From Bombiscardovia asteroides_K (lineage in GTDB: Bacteria > Actinomycetota > Actinomycetes > Actinomycetales > Bifidobacteriaceae): a stretch of 64,000 nucleotides of DNA. This document shows, in pieces, positions 27,759 through 35,824 of the stretch. The notes under the pieces were generated by a model. That model saw nothing but the letters and a program-made list of their open reading frames with translations. It did no database searches and was not told the origin of the DNA. The DNA is taken from assembly GCF_048001765.1 (NCBI RefSeq), contig NZ_CP181447.1, forward strand, positions 1,426,001-1,490,000. The letters run 5' to 3'. Both the position numbers and the translations under genes were made by a program. Each line of letters begins with the position of its first letter. Positions within the stretch are counted from its first letter, which is position 1.

Positions 27759-28198
27759 CGCATCTCCAGTTTCAGCGTCTTATAAGTCACCTTAAAGCCA
27801 CTGCCTTCACGTCGCTCCGACCCGTTAATGGCACGGAGCCACGCGTTAAGAGATAAAATCAAATTCTCTGTTACCTGATTCTCGTACCGATTGACCACCT
27901 TTTCTTCAACACAACTACTTGGACTACCATCATCAGGCTCTACATGATGTGAAATTACACACCCCAAAGCATTCGCGTATCGGCGCAGTGTACCAAGCTT
28001 CGGATCCGTGTTCCCAGATTCAATTGAAGATACAGCAGGCTGTGTGATCCCCATCTTGAAGGCGAGATCCTCCTGGGACACTCCCTGCTGCTCTCTTATT
28101 GTTTTCAGCTGTTCCACGAGCTGTCCGTCAAGACGAATCTGCTTACGAGCCCTGTGCAGACGCTCTTCGCGGCTCTTCACACCCGCTTGCTCCTTCAA
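27755..28198 (-). CDS. XRE-family HTH protein, candidate antitoxin
   Basis: A 147-residue protein with a central Xre/HigA-type helix-turn-helix at about residues 29-82 (LKTIREQQGVSQEDLAFKMG, ITQPAVSSIESG). A 65-residue tail follows, with a hydrophobic patch (NLILSLNAWLRAI) that could be a chaperone-addiction segment. The start is TTG at 28198 with GGAGG 5 nt upstream. It overlaps the SecB-like gene by 4 bases. Two direct repeats lie just before it, consistent with autoregulation. Confidence 0.75.
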   Translation of the reverse strand: MKEQAGVKSREERLHRARKQIRLDGQLVEQLKTIREQQGVSQEDLAFKMGITQPAVSSIESGNTDPKLGTLRRYANALGCVISHHVEPDDGSPSSCVEEKVVNRYENQVTENLILSLNAWLRAINGSERREGSGFKVTYKTLKLEMR

Positions 28199-28208
28199 AG
28201 TGCCCTCC

Positions 28209-28236
28209 TATATAAAGTGCAGTTTATATAAAGTAC
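28209..28236 (-). promoter_or_regulatory. Paired TATATAAAGTRC repeats before the HTH gene
   Basis: TATATAAAGTGC (28209-28220) and TATATAAAGTAC (28225-28236) are direct repeats with a 16-bp period; TTTATATAAA (28223-28232) is also palindromic. They overlap the region next to the ribosome binding site of the HTH gene, where antitoxin binding would repress transcription. No convincing -35 was found. Confidence 0.5.
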
Positions 28237-28290
28237 CCTACAAAGACCGTACTGGCAAATCAAAACCTCCGTGAGCGGAAATAATCACTT

Positions 28291-28848
28291 CTACACTGAA
28301 GGTGGTACTTCCACAAGTTTTTCCCAGCGGGATCTCCGGCATTCGTCAAACCTGAAGGCCGCTGACTTAGCTGCCTCGTCTTGGTTAATGTGTGCATCTT
28401 CTTTCCCCTGATCAACTTTTGCATACAAGTAGACACAAATTACCCCGTTCGGTTTTGATTCATCCTGACCGTGGAATAGCCGAGCGCCTATATAGCCGGT
28501 TCTCTTACTCGATCGTTGGGAATTAGGATAATGCGTTTTAATCTCATATATTATTTCCGGCTCGGTTGTCGCAGGGTTAATGAGCTGAATTTGTCGTATC
28601 CCTTCGAGCATCCCTTTACGAGCCAAATCGAGTGTGTGCTCAAACTCCACCTGAGCCTGTACGAATTGATCATCATTATAAAATTTATTACTGAACTGCT
28701 CCTGAAAAGCGTCTTCAAGTGTTTGGCACTCACCATAAGGGAACCAAAATATGGTATTAGTGCTTCCCCGTTTTGAACATATTGACTCTGGCAACTGGTC
28801 TTCTTCGCCCCTATGTGTTTGTGCTCCAGAGGAATGCATGTTATGCAT
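28291..28848 (-). CDS. Candidate HigB/RelE-fold toxin of a toxin-antitoxin-chaperone operon
   Basis: A 185-residue protein with no confident family. Its second half (residues 98-173) shows the order of features seen in Gp49/HigB toxins: IIYEIKTHY, an aromatic-basic GYIGARLF strand, a hydrophobic VICVYLYAKV strand, and an Ala-rich helix with conserved-looking Arg (EAAKSAAFRFDECRR). The first 95 residues are an extension. It lies 92 bp upstream of the HTH gene, the toxin-antitoxin-chaperone order of mycobacterial higB1-higA1-secB. GGAG precedes the first ATG at short spacing; an in-frame ATG at 28839 is possible. Function is inferred mainly from context. Confidence 0.4.
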   Translation of the reverse strand: MHNMHSSGAQTHRGEEDQLPESICSKRGSTNTIFWFPYGECQTLEDAFQEQFSNKFYNDDQFVQAQVEFEHTLDLARKGMLEGIRQIQLINPATTEPEIIYEIKTHYPNSQRSSKRTGYIGARLFHGQDESKPNGVICVYLYAKVDQGKEDAHINQDEAAKSAAFRFDECRRSRWEKLVEVPPSV

Positions 28849-28876
28849 ATTACTCCATATGTAACATTGAACGCAA

Positions 28877-28916
28877 AAATCGCCCCCGCTCCGGTCTCCC
28901 GAAGCGAGGGCGATTT
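28877..28916 (-). terminator. Terminator after the serine protease gene
   Basis: On the minus strand AAATCGCCCTCGCTT pairs with an imperfect complement ending GGGGGCGATTT and is followed by TTTTTG. It separates the protease unit from the toxin-antitoxin unit. Confidence 0.8.
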
Positions 28917-28937
28917 AACTATTGAATGCGAGATTGT

Positions 28938-29900
28938 TCAGTTGGCAACGCCTGCAGGGCTTTCGATGTGTGAAACTCTTTTGCCCTCGTATACTGCCGT
29001 GCTGCCGGCTGGGAAGCTGCCGATCGCATAGTAGTGTGTCCAAAGGGACCACAGCACTTTCCATTCCCTGCCGCCTAGATCTGGTCTTGTGACGGGCAGG
29101 CCGCAACGCTTTGCGTTCTCATAAGAGAATACAGCTGCATGGTTCGTGGGCACATCAATCAGAGGCCCCTTTAATTGATCGCATAGGCGGTCCACGTCAT
29201 CTTTGCCTCGTGTTGTAACCGCTTCCAGCGCCTCTCTCATCAATGTTTCCGAACGGGCAATAGCTGATTTTGACTGCTCGTATGTCAGCATATTAACTTC
29301 AGACAATAAAGACGAATACAAGGCAAACGCTCCGGGATTATCCCGTACTTTTGCCTCGGCGTCCTCCACAGCCTGTACCAGTTCCTTTGCGCTGACCATG
29401 AATCTTGACTTAAGGATCATCTGGGGGTCGATGGGACCCAGATCACCAGCCGGGCCCATCACTATCTCGTCAGCACCTAGGCAAAGCACGGTAGCAGCGC
29501 TTTTTGCCATATCAGGCACGATCACGCGCACGGCTCGGCACTGATCCTGCATGGATTGCACCATGCGTAACGCCATCTCCCCGCTCCCGCCGGGTGACGA
29601 CAAGAGCACATCAAGCTCTTTATCCGGGTCGCAATCGCCCAGGAGCTCCTGGAATACGGTCATCTTCCCTTCGTATATCTGATCGACGACTGCAATCAGA
29701 TTCCTGCCGGTGATTTGCTCGTATCCCCTGATGAGTTTCTGGCGTTCATACCGCCCTGAATGCTCCGACGCATACAGAGGGGTCCTGCTGTCTATAAGGA
29801 GATCCTCCCAATTGTTTTCTGGAAGCTTATCGGCTTTCCTTCGCGTAGCTTTGCTCCGAGAGCCCTTGCTTCTAACGCCATCGTTTTCTGCTCCTGCCAT
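28938..29900 (-). CDS. ClpP-fold serine protease of the SDH-proteinase family
   Basis: A 320-residue protein. After a basic, low-complexity N-terminus it shows the crotonase/ClpP-like proteinase core: SSPGGSGEMALRM at residues 101-113, the candidate nucleophile Ser134 in DMAKSAATVLCLGADEI, and GDLGPIDPQ. This matches SDH-type (PF01972) proteinases, soluble or membrane-associated Ser peptidases whose substrates are poorly known. There is no signal peptide. The ATG at 29900 has only a weak ribosome binding site and lies inside an upstream small ORF that has a strong one. It is probably phage cargo rather than a capsid protease, since it is far from the head genes. Confidence 0.75.
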   Translation of the reverse strand: MAGAENDGVRSKGSRSKATRRKADKLPENNWEDLLIDSRTPLYASEHSGRYERQKLIRGYEQITGRNLIAVVDQIYEGKMTVFQELLGDCDPDKELDVLLSSPGGSGEMALRMVQSMQDQCRAVRVIVPDMAKSAATVLCLGADEIVMGPAGDLGPIDPQMILKSRFMVSAKELVQAVEDAEAKVRDNPGAFALYSSLLSEVNMLTYEQSKSAIARSETLMREALEAVTTRGKDDVDRLCDQLKGPLIDVPTNHAAVFSYENAKRCGLPVTRPDLGGREWKVLWSLWTHYYAIGSFPAGSTAVYEGKRVSHIESPAGVAN

Positions 29901-29956
29901 GAAGTATCCACCTTCTTTTCAAGGAGCTTTCGACGCTCCTTCTTCGTTTCCTCCAT
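29792..29956 (-). CDS. 54-residue ORF overlapping the protease start in another frame
   Basis: A strong GGAGGA lies 4 nt before the ATG at 29956. The predicted peptide begins MEETKKERRKLLEKKV, is basic and helical, and ends inside the protease gene, overlapping it by 109 bases. It may serve as a translational coupler, be a small partner protein, or mark a frameshifted N-terminus of the protease. No family is recognised. Confidence 0.5.
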   Translation of the reverse strand: MEETKKERRKLLEKKVDTSWQEQKTMALEARALGAKLREGKPISFQKTIGRISL

Positions 29957-30027
29957 AGAGTCCTCCAAGGGTAGGTATCGGACATTATTACACTGGGCCC
30001 GGATTAACGTTGGCTATCAGAATTTAA

Positions 30028-30066
30028 AACCGCCCCCGCCCTGAAAGTACCGGAGCGGAGGCGATT
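30028..30066 (-). terminator. Terminator after the holin gene
   Basis: On the minus strand a stem with G-U pairs (AATCGCCTCCGC with GCGGGGGCGGTT) is followed by TTTAAATTC. It lies 18 bp after the holin stop and ends the late transcript before the cargo region. The sequence resembles the terminator at 28877. Confidence 0.75.
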
Positions 30067-30083
30067 GTGTTATGGGCAGGCCG

Positions 30084-30323
30084 CTACTTGCTGAAAGCTG
30101 CTTTGGCCTGGCTGCCTGCGATGCAGCCTGCGATGAGCACTCCCAGCGCGTAGATCGTAGTCACGATGGCGTCCGTATGGGGCAGACCCCAGACGGGGCC
30201 GACGCTGTGGATGAAAGCGCCCAGCAAGGGCAGGAATGCAAGTCCCACCCATTTGAGGATCTGGTAGAGCCAGTCGGGCAGCCAGTACGGCCTGCCCTCC
30301 TCCTCGATTGTGTTATCGGTCAT
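30084..30323 (-). CDS. Phage holin
   Basis: A 79-residue membrane protein with two hydrophobic segments (about residues 19-40 and 52-70), an acidic N-terminus and a short positive C-terminus, the layout of class II-type small holins that open the membrane for lysis. The ATG at 30323 has AAGGAGG at 8 nt; an in-frame GTG at 30332 is too close. It is directly downstream of the endolysin gene. Confidence 0.75.
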   Translation of the reverse strand: MTDNTIEEEGRPYWLPDWLYQILKWVGLAFLPLLGAFIHSVGPVWGLPHTDAIVTTIYALGVLIAGCIAGSQAKAAFSK

Positions 30324-30336
30324 ATATGTCACCTCC

Positions 30337-31584
30337 TTAGTAGTGGAGTACTTCTCCGACCTGGATCCGGTTGGGGTTGCCGGACCGGTAGCCGTGCAGC
30401 CGGCTTTGGGGGATGCCGAGCCTGGCGGCGATCCCGGAGAGTGTGTCTCCTCGCTGCACGGTCACGGTCCGTCCTCCGCCGCCTCCACCGCTGCCGGTGG
30501 CGAGACGCTGGCCGGGATGGATGATGTAGGGCGGGCTGATGCCGTTGAGTCTGGCGACGGTGGGCCAGCTGCCGCCGAAGACGGCGCTCAGGCAGTCGCC
30601 GGGACGCACCACATAGGTGCCGTTCCCTGTGCCTCCGCCCGTGTTGCCTCGCAGACGTTCGTTGACCACGGCCATGACCTCCGCATAGCGGTTGCCCAGC
30701 AAGGCGTGGCGCTGCGGGTCGTTGCCGTACTCGCCGCGGATCACCGCCGTGGCGAGACTGCCCACGTCGCCGACAGGCGCACCCTGGGAAGGCGTGGGAG
30801 CCGGCGTGACAGGATTGGCCTGCGTGCCTACCGGAGCGTTGGCATAGCGCGCCCAGGTGGCCGCATCCCCATAAAACCAGTTGACATCCACGGCGTTGCC
30901 CACGCCGGGCACATGCCCCGAGGAGGAGTACTGCCAGGCGGCGGCGAAAGGCCAGGGTGCCACCGAGTAGGGCGGTGCCCCGGGGTCCCGCAGGCGCTCG
31001 CCCTTGTACCCGTGCGGGTAGCCGGCGACCCAGAGCCCGTAGTCGGCTCCGGCCACAGCAGACCAGTCCCCAGCCTTGATGTTTGAGGCCTGCATGTAGA
31101 TGATCGGCTTGGTCCCCCAATGAGCGGACACCCGGTCGAGCCATCTCTTGGCCCAGTCTGTGTGCTTGTTATACGGTGCTGGCGGTTCCCAGTCCAGGAA
31201 TGGGATCACTCCCGCGTGCACCAAGCCTCTGGCGTCCGCCTGGGCGTTGAAGAAATCGGCCTCGGCCTCCGGGCTGGTGCCTTTCTCGGGCCGGGCGTAC
31301 CCGTAGGCCCCCAGCCGCAGGCCCGCAGCACGGTTGGCGGCGAGCTGGCAGTCGGCGGCGGGATTGACATACCAGGTGCCCTCCGTGATCTTCGTGATGC
31401 TAAAACTGGCTCCCGAGTCTTTGGCGGCCTGCGCGTTGTAGCACCCCTGGTAGCTCGCGTTGTCGAAACCCGCGTCCGCGTAGGCGGCTCCCGGGGTGAG
31501 CATGGCCAGGACGGCGAGCGCCCCGACCATGATCCGCCCGTACCGGGGCTTGGCGCGGGCGTGCCGCGCATGGGACCATCGCAT
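30337..31584 (-). CDS. Exported endolysin: GH25 lysozyme, Cpl-7 and two LysM repeats
   Basis: A 415-residue lysin in this order: signal peptide (basic start, hydrophobic core about residues 17-30, cleavage after AYA at 36), GH25 muramidase (about 38-240, with FDNASYQG and catalytic DWE at 131-133), a Cpl-7-type wall-binding module (274-312), and two LysM modules (323-362 and 372-415) joined by a Gly linker. The domain set cleaves glycan strands. The Sec signal implies export independent of the holin, so the holin may act mainly as a trigger. A terminator separates it from the gene before it. Confidence 0.92.
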   Translation of the reverse strand: MRWSHARHARAKPRYGRIMVGALAVLAMLTPGAAYADAGFDNASYQGCYNAQAAKDSGASFSITKITEGTWYVNPAADCQLAANRAAGLRLGAYGYARPEKGTSPEAEADFFNAQADARGLVHAGVIPFLDWEPPAPYNKHTDWAKRWLDRVSAHWGTKPIIYMQASNIKAGDWSAVAGADYGLWVAGYPHGYKGERLRDPGAPPYSVAPWPFAAAWQYSSSGHVPGVGNAVDVNWFYGDAATWARYANAPVGTQANPVTPAPTPSQGAPVGDVGSLATAVIRGEYGNDPQRHALLGNRYAEVMAVVNERLRGNTGGGTGNGTYVVRPGDCLSAVFGGSWPTVARLNGISPPYIIHPGQRLATGSGGGGGGRTVTVQRGDTLSGIAARLGIPQSRLHGYRSGNPNRIQVGEVLHY

Positions 31585-31608
31585 TTATCCTCCTTGTGTG
31601 TAGGCATG

Positions 31609-31632
31609 AAAAAGCCGCCCGGACGGGCGGCT
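31609..31632 (-). terminator. Terminator ahead of the endolysin gene
   Basis: On the minus strand AGCCGCCC-GTCC-GGGCGGCT is followed by TTTTTC, an 8-bp stem with a tetraloop and U-run. It sits between the upstream 113-residue protein gene and the endolysin gene, so lysis genes either need antitermination or a separate promoter. Confidence 0.8.
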
Positions 31633-31655
31633 GGACAGGTTGAGGTCAGGCAGGG

Positions 31656-31997
31656 CTACGCATCGTGGCCCACGTCATCGTCCAGGTAGGCGTCCAGGCG
31701 CATGATCTGCTGGTGCATCATGGTGCCTGTCCCGTTGCCTCCCAGGCTGTGGTAGGCGCGGTAGACCCGGTCGGCCTCATCCTGGATGGATACGCTGATC
31801 GGCTCGTGATGCACCACATGACGGGTGTGGATCTCCAGCAGTTCGGCCCTGAGGAGGGTGCGCAGGCCCGTCTCCATGGCCTGGTCGCGCGCCTCCTCCT
31901 TGCGGTGGCTTTTGAGCAGCCATCCGCACAGGCCTCCCACCCCGGTCAGGAGCATGGGCACGATGGATTCGAGGATGGTCATCAGCACGTCAGGCAT
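31656..31997 (-). CDS. Phage lysis-module membrane protein
   Basis: A 113-residue protein with one N-terminal hydrophobic segment (about 5-28) and a helical, charged remainder ending in a YHSLGGNGT motif near residue 83. This YxxLGGNGT signature is common in a family of small phage proteins coded near holins in Gram-positive siphophages; the role is unproven. It lies between the tail fibre and endolysin genes. Confidence 0.7.
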   Translation of the reverse strand: MPDVLMTILESIVPMLLTGVGGLCGWLLKSHRKEEARDQAMETGLRTLLRAELLEIHTRHVVHHEPISVSIQDEADRVYRAYHSLGGNGTGTMMHQQIMRLDAYLDDDVGHDA

Positions 31998-32010
31998 CCG
32001 AAAAGCCTCC

Positions 32011-34599
32011 TTAGAAGGGCAGGAGCGTGGCGATCAGGTAGTTGGCTCCCCCGCCGACCTGCAGGCTCGACGCGCTGCGCCACATGACCACATCCCCGGC
32101 CTGCAGGTACTCCACCGTCGACGGCACCGCCTGCGTGACCCAGGTGTTGGGAGAGGTGGTGAAATCGATGATGAAGCCGTCCCAGAAGGTGTTCAGGCTG
32201 CCGGACGTCGGGTCGTATATGCCCAGGCCGATGGCCGCCTCGTTCCCCGTCCCGGTGCAGTTGACCGCGCCCGAGACCAGCCAGTACCCCGTGCACGGGA
32301 TACGCAGCCCCTGCACCCCGTTCGCGCTGCTTGGATTGCCGCCAGTCGTGAACGACAGATCCCCGTACCTGCTGGACGCCTGCTTGAAGCTGATCTCCCA
32401 GGCTCCCTGATGATGCGAGTAGCCGCCCGACGCGATGCCACTGACCGGCAGCCTGACCCCCCGCACCCAGATCGCATCAGCATCCAGACGGATGCTCTTA
32501 TGCCCCGTCAGACGCACATCATCGGATTCGACCTCAGTCGAATCGAAGCCGCTGATGCCAACGCTGTTGGCCGTCAGGCTGACGTTATTCCGCCCCTTAT
32601 CATCCCTGAAGACACAAATCTCCGACTGCTGCGTGCTGGTGCCCATCATCAGCCGGCTCGCTATCCCGTCCTCGTCGTGGTCCCCCCAGATCAGCCAGTA
32701 CGGGGTCTCCGGATCATCACCGATGCCCTGCAGGCCTCCTATCGTGCTCCCCTTGAACAAAATCTGGCTCAGCTGGATGCGGTCCCCGCTGGCGGCGGTC
32801 TGGAAGCCGCCAGTCGCCTGCACGCCGTCCCCGGAGGCGCGGAAGATGTAGTTGCCGTCCTTGCCTTTGGCCCAGAAACCCGACGAGTCGAAGCCCACCA
32901 GGCCGTCAGGCGTGGAAAACAAACCCGACTTGACTATGGCGGCCGTGAGCATCCCCACATCAATCTCGTCAGCCTTGATCTTGCGCACGAGCAACTTTTC
33001 CAGCAAAGCCTCAGACGCGGTCACCTTGTCCGCGACCACGGCACCGTCCGCCAGGCAGATGGTGCCCACGCTGCCCGCCACCAGCACCTCCTGCGCCAAC
33101 AGCACGTAGTCCACGAAAGCCTTGCCGTTCCACACCTGAATGCCCACGACATTATTCGCCTTGTCCAATGGCATCCACAGGTCGCCCAGGGCCAGACCAC
33201 CGTGCACCGGCTCGGATGCGGCGGCGATGATCCGGTTCTTCCCGTCAGCCGTTGTCTGCGCCCTGGCGGCCTGGTCCTTGGCGGCCTGGCTGTCGGTCAC
33301 GTCCCGGACGGTCAGGCCGGTGATCCACCAGCCCGTGGCCTGATCCCCGTAGCCGGCGATGTTGAGCCACACGCTCAGACTGTGGTCCGTGTCGGTCCAC
33401 TGGTCGGGCGTGCCGACGACGGCCTCCCGCCACACCCAGGACGAGGCCTCCTCCTGCGTGACCGTGACCGCCTGATCCCAATGCGTATTGGGGTTGACAT
33501 ACCGCCAGCCGATCCGCAGATCCTCGCGACCCTTGCCGTCGCAGATGGCCCAGAAGCCGAAACGATACCTGCGGCCTTTGTCCAAGGGGAAGCGCCAGCT
33601 GCTGAAATAATCCCTCTGTGTGAGCGCACCGTAGGTGGCATAGGGCAGGGGCGGCTTGGCCGGGGCACCGCTCGCGCCCATGCTCAGCCCGAAGCCATCC
33701 AGATCGCCCAGGGCCGGGTCGAAGGCCGGGTTGCGGACCAGCTCCACGCCACGCGAGAGGGCCGTGTCGGCCTTGCTGCTGGCCGCCGCGCTCTGGCTGA
33801 CCGCCGTGCTGGCACTGGACGCGGCCTCGCTGGCTTTCTGCTTGGCGTCGCCGGCGTCCTTCGACGCCTGCTTGGCCGACGCTGCTGCACTGTTGGCCGT
33901 GGACACGGCCGTGCCCACGCTGCCTGACAGGCCGTCGGCGATGCTCTTGGCCTGGCTGGCCGTGCTGCCGGCGTCTGCAGCGGCCTTGCCCGCGTCGGCG
34001 GCCGCCTTGCTCGCATTGGACGCGGTCTGCCGCACCCCGGCGACCTCGTTGATGGCCTGCTGGGCCTTGTCCTGCGCCTCTTTGATCTCGTCGGCGTCCA
34101 CGACGCTCTTGACCGTCACGCTCACCGGCTTGGTGGGATCGGACCAGTTGGGGGCGGGGCTGCCGTCCTCCGCATGCGCATCATCCCATGCCCTGGCGGT
34201 CACCTGGTGGACGCTGTCAGCCTCATACGGGCCCAGGGTCGCCGTACCACGGACCCGCAGCTGGCCAGCCTCCGCGCCGTCCACCAGGATCTGGACGTGG
34301 TCGAAGTCGGCAGGGATGCCGCCCTGCAGGCTGCCGTCCCAGGAGACCAGGATCATGCCGGCAGCCGAGTCCACGCCGATGCCCGTGGGAATGCCCGGAG
34401 GGGTCGTGTCCCCCACCCAGGGGGCGATGCCCTGCAGTCCGGCCGCCTCGCCGGCGATCAGCTTGGTGCCGTTCGCCGTGGGGATGGTGACGCTGCCGAT
34501 GTTGCCCGTCTGCTGCCTGGTGGCCATGTCCAGGGCCCCCGCGGCCAGGGCGGCCAGCTGCTCCCCCGGGCTCTGCGGGGTGATCAGCGTATGCTGCAC
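32011..34599 (-). CDS. Large minor tail / receptor-binding protein
   Basis: An 862-residue structural protein. The N-terminus has a fibronectin-type beta region (about residues 62-155, opening DTTPPGIPTGIGVDS), then an Ala/Ser/Lys coiled coil (about 165-285, with many ASKAAADAGKAAADAG-like heptads), a carbohydrate-binding-like beta domain (about 290-440) and a C-terminal region that probably forms the receptor-binding head. It follows the Gp37-like protein gene. The long Ala-rich coiled coil suggests a trimeric fibre. Confidence 0.75.
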   Translation of the reverse strand: MQHTLITPQSPGEQLAALAAGALDMATRQQTGNIGSVTIPTANGTKLIAGEAAGLQGIAPWVGDTTPPGIPTGIGVDSAAGMILVSWDGSLQGGIPADFDHVQILVDGAEAGQLRVRGTATLGPYEADSVHQVTARAWDDAHAEDGSPAPNWSDPTKPVSVTVKSVVDADEIKEAQDKAQQAINEVAGVRQTASNASKAAADAGKAAADAGSTASQAKSIADGLSGSVGTAVSTANSAAASAKQASKDAGDAKQKASEAASSASTAVSQSAAASSKADTALSRGVELVRNPAFDPALGDLDGFGLSMGASGAPAKPPLPYATYGALTQRDYFSSWRFPLDKGRRYRFGFWAICDGKGREDLRIGWRYVNPNTHWDQAVTVTQEEASSWVWREAVVGTPDQWTDTDHSLSVWLNIAGYGDQATGWWITGLTVRDVTDSQAAKDQAARAQTTADGKNRIIAAASEPVHGGLALGDLWMPLDKANNVVGIQVWNGKAFVDYVLLAQEVLVAGSVGTICLADGAVVADKVTASEALLEKLLVRKIKADEIDVGMLTAAIVKSGLFSTPDGLVGFDSSGFWAKGKDGNYIFRASGDGVQATGGFQTAASGDRIQLSQILFKGSTIGGLQGIGDDPETPYWLIWGDHDEDGIASRLMMGTSTQQSEICVFRDDKGRNNVSLTANSVGISGFDSTEVESDDVRLTGHKSIRLDADAIWVRGVRLPVSGIASGGYSHHQGAWEISFKQASSRYGDLSFTTGGNPSSANGVQGLRIPCTGYWLVSGAVNCTGTGNEAAIGLGIYDPTSGSLNTFWDGFIIDFTTSPNTWVTQAVPSTVEYLQAGDVVMWRSASSLQVGGGANYLIATLLPF

Positions 34600-34612
34600 G
34601 ATACGCTCCTTA

Positions 34613-35824
34613 CTACTGGTATGGGTCTTCCATCACATCGAAGGTGACCTTGGCCGTATCGGTCTGGTCGCCGGACAGGAGCATGACCGCCGTCCGGTAG
34701 TCGCCGTCCGGCAGGCTGGGAAACCCCTGGATGCTCAGCACGACCGGCATGCCCGGACGCAGGCTGGCGGGTGAAAGCACGACGTTGCCGGCGGTCAGGT
34801 CCCCGAAATGCACCTGCGCGGTGATCTGGATCAGCTTGCGCCGGCCCGCCTGCAGCTGCGCCTGCGCGTGGGACCTGAGCACGTCCAGGTTGTCGGTGTC
34901 CGTGTCCGACCAGGCGGCCTCCCGGAGGATCTGCGGGTCCGGGCCGCCGGTGATGCCCGACAGGTCCTGGGCCAGGGCCGTGAGCACGCTCTCATCGCTG
35001 CCGGCACCCGTCGCATACACGCGCTGGACCGGGGAGGCGTGCGCCACCTGCAGGTCATCCAGCAGGCTCGCCCCCGGATGATAGGCCAGACAGACCGGAG
35101 GCGTGGAGGCGAACAAACGCCGGTCCCCGTCAGAGCCGGCCTCGAAACGCACCCGCACATGCGTCCCGTCCCCGGTCAGGTACGGGATGAAGGCGAAGTC
35201 GGGCCCGTCCTGCAGGTCGGCGATGTCACACAGGAGCTTTTTCGCGCCGTTGTTCTGGATGTTCCACGCCTTCCAGCTGGTCTTCTGCCGGCTGCCTTTC
35301 TCCCCCTGGTAGGGCCAGTCGATGGGCAGGGTGCCGCCCTGCTTGCGGTTGGTGGCGTACAGGCCGGCCTCGCACATGATGCCCCGGTAGGACAGGCCGC
35401 CCAGGCCGATCACATCCGTGCTCTTCCCGTCCCGGTAGGCACCCTCGCGGACGACCAGCCGCTGACTCAAAAGCTCCAAAGGCGAGGAGAGGGGGAAGCT
35501 GGTGTCCTGTTGCGTGTCCTGCCGCTCCCCGATCACGCCCCAGATGGCCGGGTCGCCGAAATCATCACCCGCCATCGAGCCGGCCCAGGTCAGGCACAGG
35601 GCCCGCCTGGTCGAATCCAGCAGCAGGCTCCGCTGGTCGGGCGTGGAGGCCGGCAGCGCCGACCATGGAAGGGTAAGATTCGAGGCGCTCCGGTCGCCGG
35701 GCTCACGCGACGTCGTGGTGAAGGAGGAGTCTCTTATCCCCATCTGCCATTGGAAGCTGGGCACGTCCACTGGGGCGATGACCTGCCCGTCGCGTGCGTC
35801 GGTCAGCCAGGTCCTCCAGCTCAC
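34613..35824 (-). CDS. Tail protein of the Gp37-like (ReqiPepy6) family
   Basis: A 403-residue protein beginning with a GTG at 35824 that overlaps the upstream stop codon (GTGA). Features are a short beta N-terminus, the YATGAGSDES segment and an LRSHAQAQLQAGRRKL helix seen in tail-tip proteins of actinophages, then a beta sandwich. It probably forms part of the tail tip between the distal tail protein and the fibre. Homology is by general resemblance. Confidence 0.65.
   Translation of the reverse strand: MSWRTWLTDARDGQVIAPVDVPSFQWQMGIRDSSFTTTSREPGDRSASNLTLPWSALPASTPDQRSLLLDSTRRALCLTWAGSMAGDDFGDPAIWGVIGERQDTQQDTSFPLSSPLELLSQRLVVREGAYRDGKSTDVIGLGGLSYRGIMCEAGLYATNRKQGGTLPIDWPYQGEKGSRQKTSWKAWNIQNNGAKKLLCDIADLQDGPDFAFIPYLTGDGTHVRVRFEAGSDGDRRLFASTPPVCLAYHPGASLLDDLQVAHASPVQRVYATGAGSDESVLTALAQDLSGITGGPDPQILREAAWSDTDTDNLDVLRSHAQAQLQAGRRKLIQITAQVHFGDLTAGNVVLSPASLRPGMPVVLSIQGFPSLPDGDYRTAVMLLSGDQTDTAKVTFDVMEDPYQ

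Noticed and set aside
28938..29900. Annotation as prophage capsid maturation protease
   Set aside because: It is 15 kb from the capsid genes, between separate terminators, and of the SDH-proteinase type.
30310..31086. 258-codon plus-strand frame opposite the endolysin gene
   Set aside because: Composition typical of an antisense frame; the endolysin domains are unambiguous.
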